From assembly GCA_944548615.1 (NCBI GenBank), contig OX155957.1:23485616-23549615 (forward strand): a stretch of DNA of 64,000 nt, read 5' to 3'. This DNA is from Micropterix aruncella (taxonomy: Eukaryota; Arthropoda; Insecta; Lepidoptera; Micropterigidae). The stretch's first letter is position 1; every line of letters begins with the position of its first letter. Under the pieces are notes generated by a model. It worked only from the letters and a program-made list of their open reading frames with translations, ran no database searches and was not told the DNA's origin. Below, in pieces: positions 55,254-64,000 of the stretch. The translations under genes were made by a program, and so were the position numbers.

Positions 55254-57092
55254 AGTCACACCCTCACATATCTAATAAAGGCCTTCTTCCGAGTTGACGC
55301 GACTACAAATGTAGGTATATTTGCAGTGCCCACGAAAGTATAAGTAGGTAACTGCAACGGCCAGTCGTCCGCGCGCACCAAATTTCGCGCCTAGCAAGTA
55401 TAGCAAACTCTTCGCCTATAACGTATTATATAACGTATTTACCATTGGAATGATCTATTTATGTAGATTATTTATGACTGCTACAACTTACCGCAATTGT
55501 GAGCCGTTTCGGAGTTTTGAAGTTCGGAATATTCTTAAATGTGGCTAATTGCACAAAAACCCCCATAGCAATTATTTATTTAAAATATATTATCTGCTGT
55601 GAAGAGCCATAAAAGAAAGTATGTTAAGATGTACGATTACTTGGCACACCATGTTAAACAGTTGACCTTAGCATATAACATACGTCAGGAAACAGAGCGG
55701 GAGTGAAATCATGAGACACATTACAGAGTTCAACCAACATATCACAGCATTTATCCTCCATATACTGCTGACAAACTCGAGCATTCTTAGGAATACATAT
55801 ATAGTTTGTACTCACACAGCGTATCGTTGCGGGTATTCAGCGGCGGCTTTAGTTTAAATAGTTATTAAAAATATAATGTTTGGATGTGTCAGGTGCCCTA
55901 GGTGATTTAGGTAATTATCTATATTTAATAGCATATAACTCAGTAGTTGTAATAATGAATGTTCTACATAAAGGGATATTTCCATTGGTATATGATTTAC
56001 CGCTATTGGAAAAGTGTGCCCAAAATGCCCATTCGCTTTTAAACTATTCTTTATATATTTATCTCCGTCATAATAAACTCACGTCAATTTCATTTACTTT
56101 TTTTTGCGTTTGTAGGTAATAAAAATGTGGAGTTTACCGTATTACTGCGTGGAAACCCAATATTGATACTATCTTGTCGTATTTTTATTTCCATACATCA
56201 GCGAGGGTTGCGCCCCAATTATTGAATATTTTATTAGAAGCAGACATGCCTCAAAGTGGGTCTGTAATATTTTTCGTTTTTACTTGTATGCCCGCCATTT
56301 AGAGGGGAGGCGTATTCGTCGAAGGGGATGCAATGAATTATTAACATGTGGATGTCAAAGGAACGTAAGGATCACATAAAGCTTGAAAAGGGGACTATAG
56401 TAATAGTATGTATATACGGGAAGTATGAGAAAGTATGGCAAATATATAAGTCTGGCGAGTATGTCAAATAATAGAGTGCGCTGTTTTAATTTCAATGTGG
56501 CGTCCCAGCGGTACAGATACTTGCGAAATGCAAAGTATCGATAGTTTTGGTATCAATTAGTATTGAATCTAAAGAATCGATATTACATATGTATCGGCTC
56601 CGAAATATATACACTTCAGGTACCGTAAACTGCCTTTACTATGTACCAATTATCATATAATTTTAGCGTAAACCCTATATAGGATAAAGATATGTCATTG
56701 TTGTATTTTTTGATACAAAATATATTATATAAGGTATACGAAAAAGTTCTAATATATTTTGAAACGTATCCCAGGATGTTTCTATGATTTTTTGAAAAGT
56801 AGTACATTGAATGGTGTCAATGTGCCCAACAATGTAACATTACAGATATTTCATTGAATCAGCACCAATTATTTAGGCTGGTGGATTTTTTGGCATTTGA
56901 TTATGTAGAGTAAATCATTCTAAATAATATTCAATAAAAGAATGTCATACGAATTTTTTTTATGTCAAATATGATAGGAAGAATGTTATACGTAGAATTG
57001 TTTTATTTTTTTCACCATACAAAAATAAAACACTTCTATCAGTTCAAAGATACATCGAAAACAAATTAAACCAACAGGAATCATACATCTGT
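55252..57092. other. non-coding DNA, no recognised gene
   Basis: Short open frames only (for example 55880-56119). AAAGTATCGATAG and related motifs near 56536-56590 recall the GATACTTT repeats of the element at 45127. Confidence 0.4.
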
Positions 57093-57147
57093 GAGAGTGG
57101 CCACCCTTCACTAGACTCCAATTGATTGTGAGCGAAGGGTGGTTCTC
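57093..57147. repeat. hairpin with 9-12 bp stem
   Basis: CCACCCTTC (57101-57109) pairs with GAAGGGTGG (57134-57142); pairing can extend inward past one mismatch and outward by GAGA/TCTC. Confidence 0.75.
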
Positions 57148-57178
57148 ATCAGGAAGTTTTCTCCGTTATTGAAAGTCG

Positions 57179-57706
57179 TTGCAGTTGAAGTCAATTGCAG
57201 CTGGCTCGTGTATATTCGAGCGAATTTGCGGTTTCGATTCTGTAGAATTTACTTTTTTGTTGTGGGTATGTTGGACTGAAGCTCCAAAATATCAAATGCC
57301 CCGGATCTTCTGCAACTCTGGTATTTTATATGATATGCGCCTAGAAGATACAAGAGCTGATGAATTTATTTTTCCAACACGTCTTTGGGCTTATAATACA
57401 TTCGATATTCAACTTTCAAACTTCAAACAATATTCAACATGTCCAGAACGCTTTAGATTTTTTCATGCAGCTTACATCAATGCGAGATGGAAAAATCCCA
57501 TTTACTTTTCCTGGGAAATTTCTCCCTCAAATATGACAAAACAGAAACCCACTTGAAAAATCAGGTCCTGGAATCTGTGTCTTCCTCTACAGGTGACTTT
57601 ACCCCAAAGTTAGAATCAGTTTCATCAACGTTGGACTCACTTTATGTACAGTCCAATGCTGAACATTCAGCTGATATTTCTAAGGTGTGGAAACTGTGGG
57701 ACGACT
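57179..57706 (+). CDS. unrecognised coding-like stretch, two frames
   Basis: An open frame runs from a TGA at 57170 to 57556 and contains non-repetitive protein-like sequence (CNSGILYDMRLEDTRADEF, LWAYNTFDIQLSNFKQYSTC). A second frame (57487-57708) carries on with a Ser/Glu-rich piece ending KVWKLWDD. Both lie just upstream of the Penelope-like element. I know no family with these motifs. It could be the far N-terminal part of a mobile-element protein, a host exon, or chance; no splice sites were identified with confidence. Confidence 0.35.
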
Positions 57707-57791
57707 AGGTGCATTTATGTTATTCACTGCTATTGCTTTCATCTTGGGAATTATTTAGCTCGTCGGTGTCATGAAATGATCAGCTGACGTT

Positions 57792-59248
57792 GACGTTTCG
57801 GTGACGTTGCAGCCGCCGTTGTCCAGGGTAGACTGAAGAGCTGTCAATCCGTTGTTTTGAGGGTAGTTTCGTGAATAGAGATTCAACGTCACGAATTTGC
57901 CCATTTCGGAGTGTCTTACAGTGGTGAGAGATAAACTAAGGTCTGAGGACCTACCTATTAGCTACGCTGACATGCTTCAACATTGCCTGACATCCTGCTA
58001 CTTTCTATGGAGTGGCGATTATTACAAACAAATCCACGGAGTAGCAATGGGATGCCCTGTATCGCCAAAAGTTAGCGACTTATATATGGAACATTTTGAG
58101 GAATTAGCCATAAAACCTCCAAAATTAAGCCCAGCCTCTGGCTTCGCTACGTGGATGATACCTTCTGCATCCTAAAAGGCAACATTCAAACGGTGAATGA
58201 ATTCCTGGGTCATCTAAACTCCATACACCCAAAAATCAGATTCACCTATGAAGTAGAGAAGGACGGCTCCCTACCATTTTTGGATGTCAAAGTGACGAGG
58301 AGAACTGACAATACTCTCGGATATACGGTATATCGGAAGCCCACACATACGGACAGATATTTACATGCAACCTCACACTATCATCCCTACCATCTACGTT
58401 CAGTGCAAACGTCCCTCGTGAATCGAGCACGCGATCTATGCGACGCTGAGCATTTTCCGAAGGAGATGGAACATGTCAATGATGTCCTTAGGAAAAATGG
58501 ATACGGAAAATATCACGAGACACGCACACGATCTAATACAGACGAAACTCAGAAACCGAGCCGATCAAGAGCATTCTTACCGTACGTCAAGGGCGTGACA
58601 GATCGAATAAGTAAGATGCTAAGCAGATTCGATATAAAAACGATCTTCAAACCGACCTAAAATATAGCTCGATTTTTGAGGCCTGTAAAGGATGTAATAC
58701 CACTGCAAATCCCGGGTGTGTATAAAGTCGAATGCAGCTGCGGTCTAGCCTACGTTGGACAAACGAAACGGCCCATAGCCACGCGACTGACAGAACACAT
58801 CAAGGCTGTTTAAAACGTTCAGCGAGAAAAATCGGCGATCTGCGAACATATATTGGATAGCGGAAGTAACCACTGGATGCAGTTTCAAAATCCCATTGTG
58901 CTATCCAAAGAACAATTCTACTTTCCTCGCATGATCCGGGAAGCCATTGAAATAAGAAGAACCCCAAACTTTACCAGAGACGACGGTTACAAACTCTCTT
59001 CTACGTGGAACCCTCTTCTTCAAATGTTCCCGCCGCCGAACGCCGAACGCAAAGACGTAAAACAGGATACAGTGAGTGTTGTGTGCAAGAGAGATTTTCA
59101 AAATTCCCGCGCTCCAAGCCCGGCCCCCCACCACCGTTATAACCTACGCAGTGGCGGAAGCAGTATGCGGCCTACCCGCAAAACAACGGATTGACAGCTC
59201 TTCAGTCTACCCTGGAAAACGGCGGCTGCAACGTCACCGAAACGTCGG
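57792..59248 (+). mobile_element. Penelope-like retroelement, partial, with inverted terminal repeats
   Basis: A decayed reverse transcriptase/GIY-YIG frame lies between two ~69-bp inverted repeats: 57792-57861 (GACGTTTCGGTGACGTTGC ... CAATCCGTTGTTTT) and 59180-59248 reversed. Inverted or partial terminal repeats are typical of Penelope-like elements. The 3' side continues to about 59277 (TTCACGCGGTAAATTCG) and then runs into the (AT)n array at 59290. Confidence 0.85.
57897..59194 (+). pseudogene. Penelope-like reverse transcriptase + GIY-YIG endonuclease, decayed
   Basis: The first frame (57897 to about 58130) has HGVAMGCPVSPKVSDLYMEH, the motif preceding the catalytic site. A frameshift near 58110-58140 leads into a frame with WLRYVDDTF (catalytic YVDD at 58148-58159), PFLDVKVTRR and VYRKPTHTDRYLH, all hallmarks of Penelope-like RTs. 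Past a TAA at 58658-58660 the same frame gives GVYKVECSCGLAYVGQTKR (GIY-YIG nuclease core), another TAA near 58811, then HILDSGS, REAIEIRRT and NFTRDDGYKLSSTW. One frameshift and two stops: inactive. The N-terminal part is missing. Confidence 0.92.
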
Positions 59249-59288
59249 GGGCTACAAATTTCACGCGGTAAATTCGTTTTCTTTCCTA

Positions 59289-62502
<3,214 letters not shown>

Positions 62503-64000
62503 TGAAGCGGCGATACGGTGTCTACCGAATCTATCGCGGACCACGGCATCCTTTGCCCGGCTTATTCACCCGGGATCAGGTGGCCGAATAGTAGTTTCAA
62601 TTTAATTTTCAACTTTTAATTTATACTTCTAAAATCTTTACAGATTGTTGAAACTTACTCTATATATGAAAATATTTCAAGGTTTATAAAGTACATTAAT
62701 ACCTAAGAAACAATCAAGGGATAAACAACCATCATCATCATAATAATATTATAGTAAAATTATAGCATTCGGTTTTAGAGATTTCCAGTTTCCTACTTCA
62801 TGCCAGGCTCCATAGAACGAAAATAAATTTACTATACTAACAATGATCTAAAAAATTGTAGTAAAAAGTATTTAATTCATCATGAATTTGTAGTATAATA
62901 ATCATAAATAATATTCAGAAAATAAATAACTAAATGGTCACTGGAATAGTAATAAATGGTATTCAATTGTCAGAAATTATAAATAGAGCAATTTCAAGAG
63001 CAGTTGCCAAAAGGTTAACAACCACCCTTGCTCTATATGAAACATTACTGTTCCCAGACTCCCCCGGCTGTTAGTCGGAGTAAACAATCGATTGGCTGAC
63101 GCCGCACGGTGCGCAAACCATCCAGGAGTGCCCGAAGGTTGACCCCTAGGGGATGCGGGCCCGCAGACCAGCGTCCTATCCTGACTCCCGTCCGCTTGGA
63201 GGCCGCCGGATGGGTGTCGACCCGTGAGTATGACCGACCCTAAACGAATAGGTATTCGTGGCCAAACTGCAACACAGTCCATTAGCTCCCTTGTTGCAGT
63301 TAGGCCACTTAGACCCATGTGTTAGGGTCGGCCAAACTCACGGGTCAACTCCCATCCAGCAGCAGTGTAGCCATAAGGCCAAGTAGGCTATGGACTATGG
63401 GCCCACGCCGTTTAGCCCCCCCCCCCCCACCCCAGGCCCCGAACAAGTAATCATTACAATCATAATTTTGGTAAATTGTTTCTAATAGAAAAAATATTGA
63501 ATTGAAATTCTAAGTAGAAAATGATTAATAAACTGTTTGATCGTATAATTCTAAAATTGTAATAAATAGTATAGTTGTTATAAATTATCGACAGTTGAGG
63601 CCCAGAGATTTTGATGGCCTAAGGGCCTCTACATGGGTTAATCCAGCACTGTTCAACAGCCTCGACGCAGAAGTGCGAGCCCGGGTAGGAAGAGTCCTGC
63701 AGGCCAGAGGGCCTGCAGATCAGAGGGCCAGCAGGCCATTTTCCCCTAAGAGTCCTTTTTCGGACGCTCTTGGACGGTATTCGCACCGTGCAATGTCAGC
63801 CAATCGACTGTGCATTTCGACAGATAGCCGGGGGTGTTTGAAAATGGCTTTGTTTACTTATAAAGCTTGGGTAGCGGTAAACCTTACGGCAACTGCTCTC
63901 AAAACGACCAATCGGCTACCCGATACCGGTTGAACAGCCGGGCAAATGCTGCCGTGGTCCGCGATAAATTCCGTAGACACCGAATCACCGCTACGCAAGG
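62503..64000. mobile_element. inverted-repeat element, cut by the window end
   Basis: 62503-62566 (GGTGTCTACCGAATCTATCG, GCGGACCACGGCAT) recurs in reverse complement at 63937-64000. Independently, 63029-63140 (CCCCCGGCTGTTAGTCGGAG, CAATCGATTGGCTGAC) recurs reversed at 63757-63865. Frames on opposite strands, 62977-63318 (minus, 113 codons) and 63595-63933 (plus, 112 codons), therefore share a patch (HRAxSANRL). They are mirror copies of one sequence, and I recognise no protein family in them. The element extends beyond 64000. Confidence 0.65.

Noticed and set aside
54912..55275. Possible LINE C-terminal fragment (LKKSLIQWLISKG)
   Set aside because: Only a short Lys/Leu-rich patch matches the expected pattern and the GQRxF-GP-NxLP motif is absent.

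Overview
The window is AT-rich eukaryotic DNA built almost entirely of transposable elements, satellites and microsatellites. It looks like an arthropod, most likely insect, chromosome. The evidence is Ty3/gypsy retrotransposons, Helitrons with the insect-typical 5' end TCTATACTAATATTATAAA, a Penelope-like element, several LINE fragments, a mariner-type MITE and (AT)n arrays up to 950 bp. Lepidoptera is my best guess for the order, but the sequence does not prove it. The only recognisable host gene is a homologue of the small conserved protein KIAA1143 (DUF4604), present as two copies near 50-54 kb; both look damaged.

Layout. 1-5 kb: non-coding DNA with dispersed repeats and a LINE 3' end. 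5-12.7 kb: a repeat complex holding a duplicated ~0.9 kb block (one copy split by a Helitron), three arrays of a ~118-bp satellite (one inverted, with a 238-bp higher-order period) and RTE-like dispersed modules. 12.7-20.9 kb: (AT)n and (TC)n tracts, a foldback-like inverted repeat, Penelope-related palindromes, a decayed LINE reverse transcriptase, a second Helitron and a MITE. 21.3-27.2 kb: complete gypsy element 1 on the minus strand, with equal-length 917-bp LTRs, 4-bp target duplication AACT, gag with one in-frame stop, and a pol frame that runs on into the 3' LTR. 28.4-43.1 kb: complete gypsy element 2 on the minus strand, with 1877-bp LTRs and target duplication GTAC. Its gag and pol are intact and joined by a textbook -1 frameshift signal, and it has an unusual 4.6-kb non-coding 3' region. 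A LINE fragment has since jumped into its 5' LTR. 43-50 kb: non-coding DNA with decayed transposons. 50.3-53.7 kb: the KIAA1143 pair; copy 1 is split by a 1447-bp foldback-type transposon with an 8-bp target duplication. 57.2-59.3 kb: an unrecognised coding-like stretch and a decayed Penelope-like element (reverse transcriptase plus GIY-YIG endonuclease). 59.3-61.1 kb: (AT)n arrays. 62.5-64 kb: part of an inverted-repeat element that leaves the window.

The genes do not form a pathway. The interest lies in nested insertions, which can be ordered in time, and in secondary-structure-rich DNA. The youngest events are the two gypsy insertions (LTR pairs look identical by eye) and the LINE inside one LTR. 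All protein-family calls come from reading motifs by eye; no database search was run.
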